Assembly (NCBI GenBank): GCA_963822485.1
Contig: CAWGHW010000014.1
Location: 1 to 64,000, forward strand
Length of the DNA stretch: 64,000 nt
DNA from: DASUBV01 sp963822485
GTDB taxonomy: Bacteria; Actinomycetota; Actinomycetes; Streptosporangiales; Streptosporangiaceae
Direction: 5' to 3'
The position numbers were made by a program, and so were the translations under genes. This document shows, piece by piece, positions 1 to 7,099 of the stretch (the first letter of the stretch is position 1; the number at the start of each line of letters is the position of its first letter). The notes under the pieces are model-generated. The model was not told the DNA's origin and made no database searches. It saw only the letters and a program-made list of their open reading frames with translations.

Positions 1-1273
1 TTTGCCGAGGTACTTCTGCGTGGTCACGATGCTGGAGTGCCCCAGCCGTTCCTTGACGACCTGCAGGTCCGCTCCCCCGGCCAGCAACCATGAGGCGTGA
101 GCATGCCTCAACCCGCGAAGCTTGACGGTCGAGGCCACGTCAGCGGCCTCGACGGTGGGCAGCCAGACATGAATGCGGAACCACCAGCGCGGAATGTGCC
201 CGTCGGTCTTGACTGTCCGGGGCCGCGTGGCTGGTCGTGCCCGGCCGCGCGGCGCTGCGCCCGGTAGGCAGCATAGGCTCCCCGGCAGTGCTCGCAACGG
301 CACCGGCCGGCCGAGTACCCGCTGAGCGTCCCGTGGCGGTAGCGGCGTCCGGCGCCATTTGCCTCGGTTAGTCCGAGCGTCGCGGGGTCGGCCACTACCC
401 GCACCGGGGCCGGGTCCGCTGCGGAGTCGGCGGCATCGCGAACAGCAGGTCGTCCTCGCCAAGTCCGAGTTCCTCGACGTGCGCCTCGATCTTGGCGATG
501 ATCTGACCGCTCAACTTGAGGCGCCGGTGTTCCTGGTCCTTGGGGTAGTCCTTGATGAGGAACCGGCCGCCCTCCGGGTGGAACCGCGGCGACAGCTCGA
601 CGACAACCCGACTCACGGTCAGGACACCAGTACCGAAGTCGATGTCGCGCGGGCGCAGCTCGGTCAGCTCACCCCAGCGGAGGCCACTTTCGATGTCCGT
701 CTCGGCGAGGAGCTTCATCGTGCCGGACGGCAGCGCCAGGTAGAGCTTGTCGAACTGCTCCGGCGTCACAATGGTGGGTGCCTTCTTCGCGATCGGCGGA
801 GGCTTTATGCCGCGGACCGGATGCAGGTGCACGACGTCGCTCAGGGCAGTAGTGAAGATAGCTCCGAGGATTGTCATGCAGCGTCGGATCACGTGCGCCG
901 AGACTTTCTTGTTCTGCAAGTCAGTGATCCACTCACGGACGTCCGCGGGCATGACTTCGATCATTCGCATGGAGCCGAACCACGGCAGGATGTGGCGGTC
1001 CAGATAGTAGGTGTAGTTCTCGCGCGTTCGGGCCTCCATCTGATGGTGAGGCAGCCACTCGTCTTCGACATAGGTGCGGAACCTCTGCCGGCCGCGTGAG
1101 GGGTTGCCCATCCGGCCTTCGGCCATCCGGGCCTCTGCGCGCTGCCAGGCCTTGTCTGCCGCCTTCTCGGTCGCGAACGTGCCAGCTGACCTGCGGTGGC
1201 CCTTCACGTCGTCGTACAGCGCCTGGTGGCGCGTCACGCCATCGCGCCCAGGGCGGGACCGGGTGAAACCCAT
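1..1273 (-). pseudogene. Tyrosine site-specific integrase, frameshifted and cut by the window edge
   Basis: Phage/AICE-type tyrosine recombinase that would catalyse integration and excision at the adjacent tRNA-Ala att site. The N-terminal part shows an arm/core-binding SAM-like region (ARTRENYTYYLDRHILPWFG) and the first catalytic Arg in SGLRWGELTELRPRDID. That frame stops at 395-397. The protein clearly continues in a second frame (VVADPATLG to about base 222) and then in a third frame to base 1, which contains the box II region LRGLRHAHASWLL, the helix ADLQVVKERLGHSS and the nucleophile Tyr in TTQKYLGK. Two small indels, near 400-412 and 211-222, therefore break it. An inserted segment with a Cys cluster (GRCRCEHCRGAYAAYR) sits between the first Arg and box II. 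I chose ATG 1273 because GAGGA lies 9 bases upstream; GTG 1306 gives a longer frame but has no ribosome site. It is probably inactive unless the indels are errors. Confidence 0.85.
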
Positions 1274-1299
1274 GCTCGCGATCCTCTGTCGGTTCGTTC

Positions 1300-1389
1300 G
1301 TGTCACTCATTTGTCACTGGCACTGAATATTAAGAGCCGGTATTGAGTGACACGATCCAGCATGCCTAACTGGCACTCTACCTGGCATT
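1300..1389. promoter_or_regulatory. Inverted repeat and direct repeats upstream of the integrase
   Basis: GTGTCACTCA at 1300-1309 is repeated exactly inverted as TGAGTGACAC at 1344-1353. Within and beyond it ACTGGCACT occurs at 1316-1324 and 1369-1377, and a variant CCTGGCATT at 1381-1389. The position between the integrase start and the att core fits integrase/excisionase arm sites or a repressor operator; which of these is inference. Confidence 0.5.
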
Positions 1390-1434
1390 TTAGGAGAATC
1401 GCGAAGTTGCCTTCAACGTATTTGAATGGCAATA

Positions 1435-1500
1435 CCTCCATGGCATGGAGGGGGTCTGGGGTTCGAATCCCCATAGCTCCACAAAAATAGCTCCACAAAA
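1435..1500 (+). other. Attachment site: 3' half of tRNA-Ala(GGC) at element/chromosome junction
   Basis: Bases 1435-1451 form an anticodon arm (CCTCC, loop ATGGCAT, GGAGG) with anticodon GGC at 1442-1444. They are followed by a 5-base variable loop, a T-arm TGGGG-TTCGAAT-CCCCA (1457-1473), the 3' acceptor strand TAGCTCC and discriminator A1481. No D-arm or 5' acceptor strand precedes it, so this is only the tRNA 3' half, the usual duplicated att core left by an element integrated into a tRNA gene. The neighbouring integrase supports this. The 14-mer ATAGCTCCACAAAA occurs twice in tandem (1473-1486, 1487-1500). The intact tRNA should lie at the other end of the element, left of the window. Confidence 0.85.
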
Positions 1501-1501
1501 C

Positions 1502-1529
1502 AAGATGGGGGCCGTGAGGCCCCCATCTT
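1502..1529. terminator. Strong hairpin after the att site, before the phosphatase stop
   Basis: AAGATGGGGGCC (1502-1513) and GGCCCCCATCTT (1518-1529) form a perfect 12-bp stem with a GTGA loop. It lies between the convergent tRNA fragment and the phosphatase gene and can act in both directions. Confidence 0.8.
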
Positions 1530-1548
1530 CGTTCCTGGCTAGCCGGCG

Positions 1549-2172
1549 TCAGAGCCCGGCGGCCTCCGCACCCGGATCCCCCTCCGGGTCAGCCACCGGC
1601 TCCGGCAGGCCGCCCACGTTGTGCTCCAGCAGCCGCCACCGGGCCCGCCCCCGGCTGGCCACTGACCACCGGCAGTTCCCGAACGGACCAAGGATGCGCG
1701 CCCCGTCCGGGATGCCCAGCACCCGGGCCAGCCCCAGGCCCAGGTTGGCCCCGTGCCCCGTCACCACCGCCAGCGACCCGCCCGGCATGGCCTCGGCGAT
1801 CCGCAGCAGGGCGCCCGAGGCCCGCTCGATGACCTCGGCGACCGGCTCGCCGTCGGGCGGACTCCAGGAGGCGTAGGCCTCGGGGTACCGCTCCCGGATC
1901 TCGGCGTTGGTCAGGCCCTCCCAGGCGCCGCCGCCGCGCTCGCGCAGGTCGGCGTCGAGCTTGATGCTCAGGCCGGTGAGGCGGGCCAGCGCGCCGGCGG
2001 TCTCGACGGCGCGGCTGAGGTCGGAGGAGAAGATGGCGTCGGGCTCCAGCGCGGCCAGGTAGCGCGCGGCCACGGCGGCCTGCTCGCGCCCGGTCTCGTT
2101 GAGCGGGATGTCGGTCTGGCCCTGGAACTTGTTCTGCGCGTTGTACACGGTCTGGCCGTGCCGCCACAGCAC
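1549..2172 (-). CDS. Histidine phosphatase superfamily protein
   Basis: Phosphoglycerate-mutase-like phosphatase of 207 residues. The RHG motif is at residues 4-6 (LWRHGQT), with the phosphohistidine as His5. The second conserved Arg lies in FSSDLSRAVETA, the Glu region in LRERGGGAWEG, and the second catalytic His in VVTGHGANLG. The substrate is unknown; such genes follow rsfS in actinobacteria and are often called GpmB/PhoE-like. The usual first beta-strand would be encoded upstream in the same frame (residues LVTLV before LWRHG), yet no ATG, GTG or TTG occurs between the rsfS stop and GTG 2172. So either the protein is short at the N-terminus or a non-standard start near the rsfS stop is used. 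Confidence 0.85.
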   Translation of the reverse strand: MLWRHGQTVYNAQNKFQGQTDIPLNETGREQAAVAARYLAALEPDAIFSSDLSRAVETAGALARLTGLSIKLDADLRERGGGAWEGLTNAEIRERYPEAYASWSPPDGEPVAEVIERASGALLRIAEAMPGGSLAVVTGHGANLGLGLARVLGIPDGARILGPFGNCRWSVASRGRARWRLLEHNVGGLPEPVADPEGDPGAEAAGL

Positions 2173-2234
2173 GAGCGTGACGAGCTCAGGGTTGCGGCGG
2201 TTCGACCAGGTATCAGCGGAGCGCGCGGGGGTGC

Positions 2235-2657
2235 TCAGCGCTGCCCCCGCTCGGCCTGGCCCGGCTGGCGGTGATCCCCGCCCGCTCCCCCGGCGCCGAC
2301 GGGCTCGGGCGTGGGGATCACGGGGCAGTCTTTCCAGAGCCGCTCTAGGGCGTAGTAGACGCGCTCCTCGGCGTGCTGCACGTGGACAACGATGTCGACG
2401 TAGTCCAGCAGCACCCAGCGGCCCTCGCGCTCGCCTTCCCGGCGGACGGGCTTGGCCCCGGCCTTGCGCAGGCGGTCCTCGATCTCATCGACCACCGAGT
2501 GCACCTGGCGGTCGTTGGAGGCCGAGCAGAGCAGGAACGCGTCGGTGATGACGAGTTGGTCGCTGACGTCGTAGGCAATGATGTCGGAGGCGAGCTTGTC
2601 AGATGCGGCTGCGGCGGCGATCTCAACAAGCTCGACGGCCCTGTCGGTGGCTGTCAC
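2235..2657 (-). CDS. rsfS: Ribosome silencing factor RsfS (DUF143/Iojap family)
   Basis: RsfS binds ribosomal protein L14 of the free 50S subunit and blocks subunit joining when nutrients are low. The 140-residue protein has the Iojap core: IIAYDVSDQLVITDAFLLCSA, then SNDRQVHSVVDEIEDRL, and the signature GRWVLLDYVDIVVHV followed by ERVYYALERLW. GTG 2657 is preceded by AAGGAGG, a near-perfect ribosome site. A disordered Gly/Gln tail of about 25 residues follows the domain. It lies downstream of nadD and upstream of the phosphatase in the usual actinobacterial order. No LytR-type gene sits between nadD and rsfS, unlike in many relatives. Confidence 0.95.
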   Translation of the reverse strand: MTATDRAVELVEIAAAAASDKLASDIIAYDVSDQLVITDAFLLCSASNDRQVHSVVDEIEDRLRKAGAKPVRREGEREGRWVLLDYVDIVVHVQHAEERVYYALERLWKDCPVIPTPEPVGAGGAGGDHRQPGQAERGQR

Positions 2658-2839
2658 GGGTGCTGGCGGTCCTCCTTGGAAGTGCCCAGGCTTCTACGAT
2701 CTCATGATTGGTCAATAACAAGCATCAGTGTCCTACTCAGGCTATCCCCAGCGCCCTGGTCCCGCGGCCAGCCAAAGCTGCGCGGGCGCGCGTGTCGCAA
2801 ACGTGCTGATCTGGTGATTTGGCGGGCGCAGGGGGCGGG

Positions 2840-3442
2840 TCAGGCCTGGTACAGCCGGCGCTTGCTGATGTACTGCACGATGCCGTCGGGGACGAGGTAC
2901 CAGATGGGGTCGCCGGCCCGGACGCGGTCGCGGCATTCGGTGGACGAGATGGCCAGGGCGGGGACCTCGATGAGGCTGATCCGCTCGTCGGGCAGGCCGG
3001 TCAGGGACAGCCGGTGGCCGGGCCGGGTGCAGCCGACGAAGTGCGCCAGCTTGAACAGCTCATCGGCGTCGTGCCAGGAGATCATGCGGGCCAGGGCGTC
3101 GGCGCCGGTGATGAAGAAGAACTCGGCGTCGGGCCCGCGCTCGGCGCGCAGGTCGCGCAGGGTGTCGACGGTGTAGGTCTCGCCGGGGCGGTCGATGTCG
3201 ACGCGGCTGACGGAGAACCGGGGGTTGGACGCGGTGGCGATGACGGTCATGAGGTAGCGGTCCTCGGCGGCGGAGACCTCGCGGCCGTTCTTCTGCCACG
3301 GCTGGCCGGTGGGCACGAAGATGACCTCGTCCAGCGAGAAGAAGTGCGCGACCTCGCTGGCCGCGACGAGGTGGCCGTGGTGGATGGGGTCGAAGGTGCC
3401 GCCCATGACCCCGAGCCGGGGAGGTGAATCGCCGCCGTACAT
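2840..3442 (-). CDS. nadD: Nicotinate-nucleotide adenylyltransferase
   Basis: NadD converts nicotinate mononucleotide and ATP to deamido-NAD in NAD synthesis. The 200-residue protein has the nucleotidyltransferase motif GGTFDPIHHGHLV at residues 14-26, the substrate segment VPTGQPWQK, the FFITGADAL loop, and the second ATP-binding motif ISSTECRDRVRAG near the C-terminus. Length and motifs are typical. It is transcribed ahead of rsfS, with about 180 bases between them in which I see no gene. Confidence 0.96.
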   Translation of the reverse strand: MYGGDSPPRLGVMGGTFDPIHHGHLVAASEVAHFFSLDEVIFVPTGQPWQKNGREVSAAEDRYLMTVIATASNPRFSVSRVDIDRPGETYTVDTLRDLRAERGPDAEFFFITGADALARMISWHDADELFKLAHFVGCTRPGHRLSLTGLPDERISLIEVPALAISSTECRDRVRAGDPIWYLVPDGIVQYISKRRLYQA

Positions 3443-3523
3443 GGAGTGACTTTAGATGGCCGCGGGCCTGGCCGTGGCGGCCGGGACCCGGTTTCGGGGC
3501 CCCAGACGGGACTCAGCCGGGAA

Positions 3524-4477
3524 TCAGACGGGAAACGTGACCCCGGTGAGCTGCTCGGAGATGGCCCACAGCTGCTTCTGGGCGGCGGGGTCGCGGGACC
3601 GGGCGCTGGAGCGGACGCGGACGGGCGGGCCGCTGAACTCGCCGAGCCCGGACGGGCCGTAGTAGTCGCCGCCGCTGGCCGCGGGGTCGGTGGCGGCACG
3701 CACGGTGGGCAGGGCGCCGCGGGCGGCGTCCTGGTTGGGCACGAGGCGCGAGCCGACCTGCATCCAGACGGGCAGGTGGCGCACGAGCGCGGTGTCGGAG
3801 GTGCCGGGGTGGGCGGCGACGGCGATGGTGTGGGCGTGCGCGTGGGCCAGGCGGCGCTGGAGCTCGTAGGTGAACATGAGGTTGGCCAGCTTGGACTGGG
3901 CGTAGGCGGTGACCCGGTTGTACCGCTGCTCGGACTGGAGGTCGGTGAAGTCGATCCGGCCCATCTTGTGGCCGTTGCTGCTGACGGTGACGACGCGCGA
4001 GCCGTCGACCTCGAGCAGGCTGGGCAGCACGAGCCCGGTCAGCGCGAAGTGGCCGAGGTGGTTGGTCCCGAACTGGAGCTCGAAGCCGTCGGCGGTCTGG
4101 CCGTGGGGCGTCATCATGACGCCGGCGTTGTTGATGAGCAGGTCCAGGCGGGGGTAGCGGGCCCGGATCTCGATGGCGGCGTGCCGGACGGACTCGAGGG
4201 AGGCCAGGTCGAGGGCGACGCTGTCGAGGCTGGCCTCGGGGATCTGGCCGAGGAGGCGGTCGCGGGCGCCGGAAGTCTTGCCGGGGTCGCGCGCGGCGAG
4301 CACGACGGTGGCGCCGCGGCGGGCCAGGTACCAGGCGGCCTGGAACCCGATGCCGGAGTTGGCGCCGGTGATGACGGCGATGCGGCCGGTCTGGTCGGGG
4401 ATGTCGGCGATGCCCCATCCGCGGGCTCGGCGGGGCGACGGGCGGGCGGCGTCCCGTGAATCTGCCTGCTGGCTCAT
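3524..4477 (-). CDS. Short-chain dehydrogenase/reductase (retinol-dehydrogenase-like)
   Basis: NAD(P)-dependent oxidoreductase of the classical SDR fold, 317 residues. The cofactor motif TGANSGIG is at about residues 38-45, the NNAGV structural motif follows, and the catalytic set is Ser in VTVSSNGHK with Tyr-x-x-x-Lys in YAQSKLAN. The long C-terminal half with PVWMQVGSRLVPNQDAARGA matches the group annotated as retinol dehydrogenase-like or oxidoreductase in actinobacteria. ATG 4477 has GAGGAG five bases upstream. Substrate cannot be told. It sits beside the PaaK-like gene on the same strand, separated by about 55 bases that contain part of a tandem duplication. Confidence 0.9.
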   Translation of the reverse strand: MSQQADSRDAARPSPRRARGWGIADIPDQTGRIAVITGANSGIGFQAAWYLARRGATVVLAARDPGKTSGARDRLLGQIPEASLDSVALDLASLESVRHAAIEIRARYPRLDLLINNAGVMMTPHGQTADGFELQFGTNHLGHFALTGLVLPSLLEVDGSRVVTVSSNGHKMGRIDFTDLQSEQRYNRVTAYAQSKLANLMFTYELQRRLAHAHAHTIAVAAHPGTSDTALVRHLPVWMQVGSRLVPNQDAARGALPTVRAATDPAASGGDYYGPSGLGEFSGPPVRVRSSARSRDPAAQKQLWAISEQLTGVTFPV

Positions 4478-4504
4478 CTGCGCTCCTCAGGGGATAGACA
4501 CAAT

Positions 4505-4563
4505 CTAGGCCAGGCCGGGCAGCGGGGCTCGCCTTAGGCCAGGCCAGGCAGCGGGGGCTCGCC
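4505..4563. repeat. Tandem duplication of about 29 bp at the 3' end of the PaaK-like gene
   Basis: The segment around 4505-4533 (core AGGCCAGGCCGGGCAGCGGG) is repeated at 4534-4563 with two differences. The second copy encodes the last residues PLPGLA and the stop of the ligase; the first copy is a downstream remnant that still reads PLPGLA-stop on the minus strand. Confidence 0.7.
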
Positions 4564-5856
4564 GCCAGACCAGCGGCGGACCCGCACGGCCTTGCCGACC
4601 TCGGTGCGCGGGACGGAGCCGGGGGGCAGCAGTGCGACGGCGACGGACAGGCCGAGGGTCTCGCGCAGCCGCGACTGGATGCTGGACTCGATGTCAGCGG
4701 CGGAGGGGAGTCCGGGGGCGCCATTTGTTAGCCGCTCAACGCATGCCACCAGTCGGAGCTGTGCTGGTTCGCGTTCGTCGAGCACAAGGAGGTAGTCGGG
4801 GGCCAGGGCGGGCTCGGCCAGCAGGACGCGCTCGACCTCGCTGGGGTAGACGTTCACGCCGCGGACGACCAGCATGTCGTCCTTGCGCCCGGTGATCTTG
4901 CTCATCTTGACCAGGGTGCGGCCGCACGGGCACGGGGCGCGGCGCAGGGCGGCGATGTCGCCGGTGCGGTAGCGCAGCAGGGGCAGGGCCTGCTTGGTGA
5001 GGGTGGTGAACACGAGCTCGCCGGGGGTGCCCTCGGGGACGGGCGCGCCGGTCAGCGGGTCGACGGCCTCGACGAGGAAGTGGTCCTCGTTGACGTGCAG
5101 GCCGTCGGCGGCCTCGACGCACTCGGCGGCGACGCCGGGGCCGATGATCTCGGACAGGCCGTAGATGTCCAGGGCGCGCAGGCCGAGCAGGTCCTGGATC
5201 CGGGCCCGCAGGGCGTCGGTCCAGGGCTCGGCGCCGAAGATGCCGGCCCGCAGGGAGGTGCTCGTGTGGCCGGCCTCGGCCAGGGCCTCGCCGAGCCGCA
5301 GGGCGTAGGAGGGAGTGCAGGTGAGGATGTCGGGCTTGAGGTCGCTGATCAGGGTGACCTGGCGGGAGGTCATGCCGCCGGAGACGGGGACGACGGTGGC
5401 GCCGAGCTCGATGGCGCCCTGGTGGATGCCGAGGCCGCCGGTGAACAGGCCGTAGCCGTAGGCGTTGTGCACGATGCTGGCCGGGGTGGCGCCGGCCGCG
5501 GCCAGGGCGCGGGCGCACATCCGGGCCCACAGCCGCAGGTCGTCACGGGTGTAGGCGACGAGGGTGGGACGGCCGCCGGTGCCGCTCGAGCCGTGCACGA
5601 CGACGACGTCCTCGCGGGGCACGGCGAGCAGGCCGAAGGGATAGGCCTCCCACAGGTCGCGCTTGGTGGTGAACGGCAGCCGGGGCAGGTCGGCCAGGGT
5701 CAGGCCGGCGCCGCTGGTGACGCCGGCGTCGCGGAGCCGGGCGGCCTGGAGGCCGCCGGGGACGGAGAGCAGCAGGTCGACCAGGGCGCGCAGCCGGTCC
5801 TGCTGGACGGCGGCCAGGGCCTCGGCGGGCATAGCCTCGGCGGCGGGGTCAAACAT
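4534..5856 (-). CDS. PaaK-like phenylacetate--CoA ligase family protein
   Basis: AMP-forming acyl-CoA ligase of the PaaK/CapK type, 440 residues. It would activate an aryl or aryl-acetic acid to its CoA thioester using ATP. The P-loop-like motif VVHGSSGTGGRPTLVAYT, the segment YGYGLFTGGLG, the IYGLSEIIGPG motif and the RTGDIAALR segment are all present. So is a Cys pair in APCPCGRTL and the C-terminal GRKDDMLVVRGVNVYPSEVE hinge. Other paa genes are not nearby, so the true acid may differ from phenylacetate. It is divergent from the M48 protease gene; no clear ribosome site precedes ATG 5856, but TAGTAT just upstream may mark a leaderless transcript. Confidence 0.88.
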   Translation of the reverse strand: MFDPAAEAMPAEALAAVQQDRLRALVDLLLSVPGGLQAARLRDAGVTSGAGLTLADLPRLPFTTKRDLWEAYPFGLLAVPREDVVVVHGSSGTGGRPTLVAYTRDDLRLWARMCARALAAAGATPASIVHNAYGYGLFTGGLGIHQGAIELGATVVPVSGGMTSRQVTLISDLKPDILTCTPSYALRLGEALAEAGHTSTSLRAGIFGAEPWTDALRARIQDLLGLRALDIYGLSEIIGPGVAAECVEAADGLHVNEDHFLVEAVDPLTGAPVPEGTPGELVFTTLTKQALPLLRYRTGDIAALRRAPCPCGRTLVKMSKITGRKDDMLVVRGVNVYPSEVERVLLAEPALAPDYLLVLDEREPAQLRLVACVERLTNGAPGLPSAADIESSIQSRLRETLGLSVAVALLPPGSVPRTEVGKAVRVRRWSGGEPPLPGLA

Positions 5857-5955
5857 GGCCGATACTAGCTGTGTACATGGCCGGAACTTGCTGGGCGGAC
5901 ACGGGTCCTACCTTTCGCTTGGCATTCAAGATGTATCTCGTTTAGGGTGTGACTC

Positions 5956-7008
5956 ATGACCTCCACGCCGGATCGTTCCCGGGTACGCCTGCCGGGTATC
6001 AGCTCACGTGCTTACGAGCACCCTGCCGACCGCTCTGCGCTCGTAGCGCTGCGCAAGCTGACCGGCTTCGATGTCATCCTCAAGAACCTCGCGGGGCTGT
6101 TCAACGACCGGGCCTTCCGGCTGATGTTCCTGGCTAGCTCGGTGCGGGCCTCGGAGGAGCAGTTCCCGAGCCTGTATCACGACTTGCTGGACGGATGTTA
6201 CATCCTGGACCTGCCGAAGGTCCCGGAGCTGTTCATCACCCAGGACCCGATGGTGCAGGCGATGGCGGTCGGGATGGACAAGCCGTTCGTCGTGATCACC
6301 AGCGGCATGGTGGACCTGATGGACGAGGATGAGATCCGGTTCGTCATCGGGCACGAGCTGGGGCACGTGCTGTCGGGTCACTCGGTCTACCGGACGATGC
6401 TGTACGCGATGATCGCCCTGGCCGCCCGGCTGTCGTTCATCCCGTTCGCCTGGGTCGGGTTCAAGGCGGTGATCTGGGGCCTGGAGGAGTGGTTCCGCAA
6501 GTCGGAGCTGTCCTGCGACCGGGCCGGGCTGCTGGCCACCCAGGACCCGGAGGCGGCGCGGCGGGCGCTGATGAAGACGGCGGGCGGCTCGCGGCTGTCC
6601 GAGCTGAGCAGCGACGCGTTCCACCAGCAGGCCAAGGAGTACGACGCGGTCCCGGACATCCGGGAGAGCCTGCTCAAGCTGCTGCAGCTCCAGGGCACGA
6701 CGCACCCGTTCGCGGTGGTCCGCTTCGCGGAGCTGGACCGGTGGGCCGACGAGGGCGAGTACGCCGACATCCTGGCGGGCAACTACCCGCGCCGCGAGGA
6801 CGACTCGAGCACGTCGGTGGGCGACGAGTTCCGCTCGGCGACCAAGTCGTACCAGGACTCCTGGAGCCGCAGCGCGGACCCGCTGGTGGGCGTGGCCCGC
6901 GGGGTGGCCGAGAGCGCCGTGGGCGCGGCGGACCGGCTGTTCAGCCGGTTCGGCGGCGGCGGTAGCGGCGGTAGCGGTAGCGGCGGGGGCCGCAGCGAGG
7001 ACGACTGA
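5956..7008 (+). CDS. M48-family membrane-associated zinc metalloprotease
   Basis: Peptidase of the M48 (HtpX/Ste24-like) family, 350 residues. The zinc motif HELGH is in VIGHELGHVLSGHS at about residues 134-146, and the third ligand is expected in the segment SELSCDRAG. Two hydrophobic stretches follow the active site (TMLYAMIALAARLSFIPFAWVG and the next helix), consistent with membrane attachment. The N-terminal part, with FITQDPMVQAMAVGMDKPFVVI, matches the subgroup common in actinobacteria. The C-terminus is a low-complexity Gly/Ser tail. It is a single gene transcribed away from the PaaK-like ligase. Substrate unknown; quality control of membrane proteins is the usual inference. Confidence 0.9.
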   Translation: MTSTPDRSRVRLPGISSRAYEHPADRSALVALRKLTGFDVILKNLAGLFNDRAFRLMFLASSVRASEEQFPSLYHDLLDGCYILDLPKVPELFITQDPMVQAMAVGMDKPFVVITSGMVDLMDEDEIRFVIGHELGHVLSGHSVYRTMLYAMIALAARLSFIPFAWVGFKAVIWGLEEWFRKSELSCDRAGLLATQDPEAARRALMKTAGGSRLSELSSDAFHQQAKEYDAVPDIRESLLKLLQLQGTTHPFAVVRFAELDRWADEGEYADILAGNYPRREDDSSTSVGDEFRSATKSYQDSWSRSADPLVGVARGVAESAVGAADRLFSRFGGGGSGGSGSGGGRSEDD

Positions 7009-7012
7009 GCTA

Positions 7013-7048
7013 CTGGCTTGAGGCTTCTGCCTGGCTTGAAGGTTCTGC
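7013..7048. repeat. 18-bp tandem repeat after the M48 gene
   Basis: CTGGCTTGAGGCTTCTGC (7013-7030) is followed by CTGGCTTGAAGGTTCTGC (7031-7048) and a partial third copy. It is intergenic and of unknown role. Confidence 0.75.
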
Positions 7049-7082
7049 CTGGCGGAAGCTGCTGACTGGCGCCGGCGCGGCG

Positions 7083-7096
7083 GCCCCGAACGGGGC
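7083..7096. terminator. Short GC hairpin between convergent M48 and helicase genes
   Basis: GCCCC-GAAC-GGGGC forms a 5-bp stem with a tetraloop just past the helicase stop. It is a weak candidate terminator. Confidence 0.4.
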
Positions 7097-7099
7097 TGG

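Noticed and set aside
1435..1481. Complete tRNA-Ala gene
   Set aside because: The D-arm and the 5' acceptor strand are missing upstream; only the 3' half is present.
1307..1498. A 63-codon minus-strand protein across the att site
   Set aside because: It only reads the tRNA half and the repeat region in reverse; frames of this sort are regularly called over tRNA genes.
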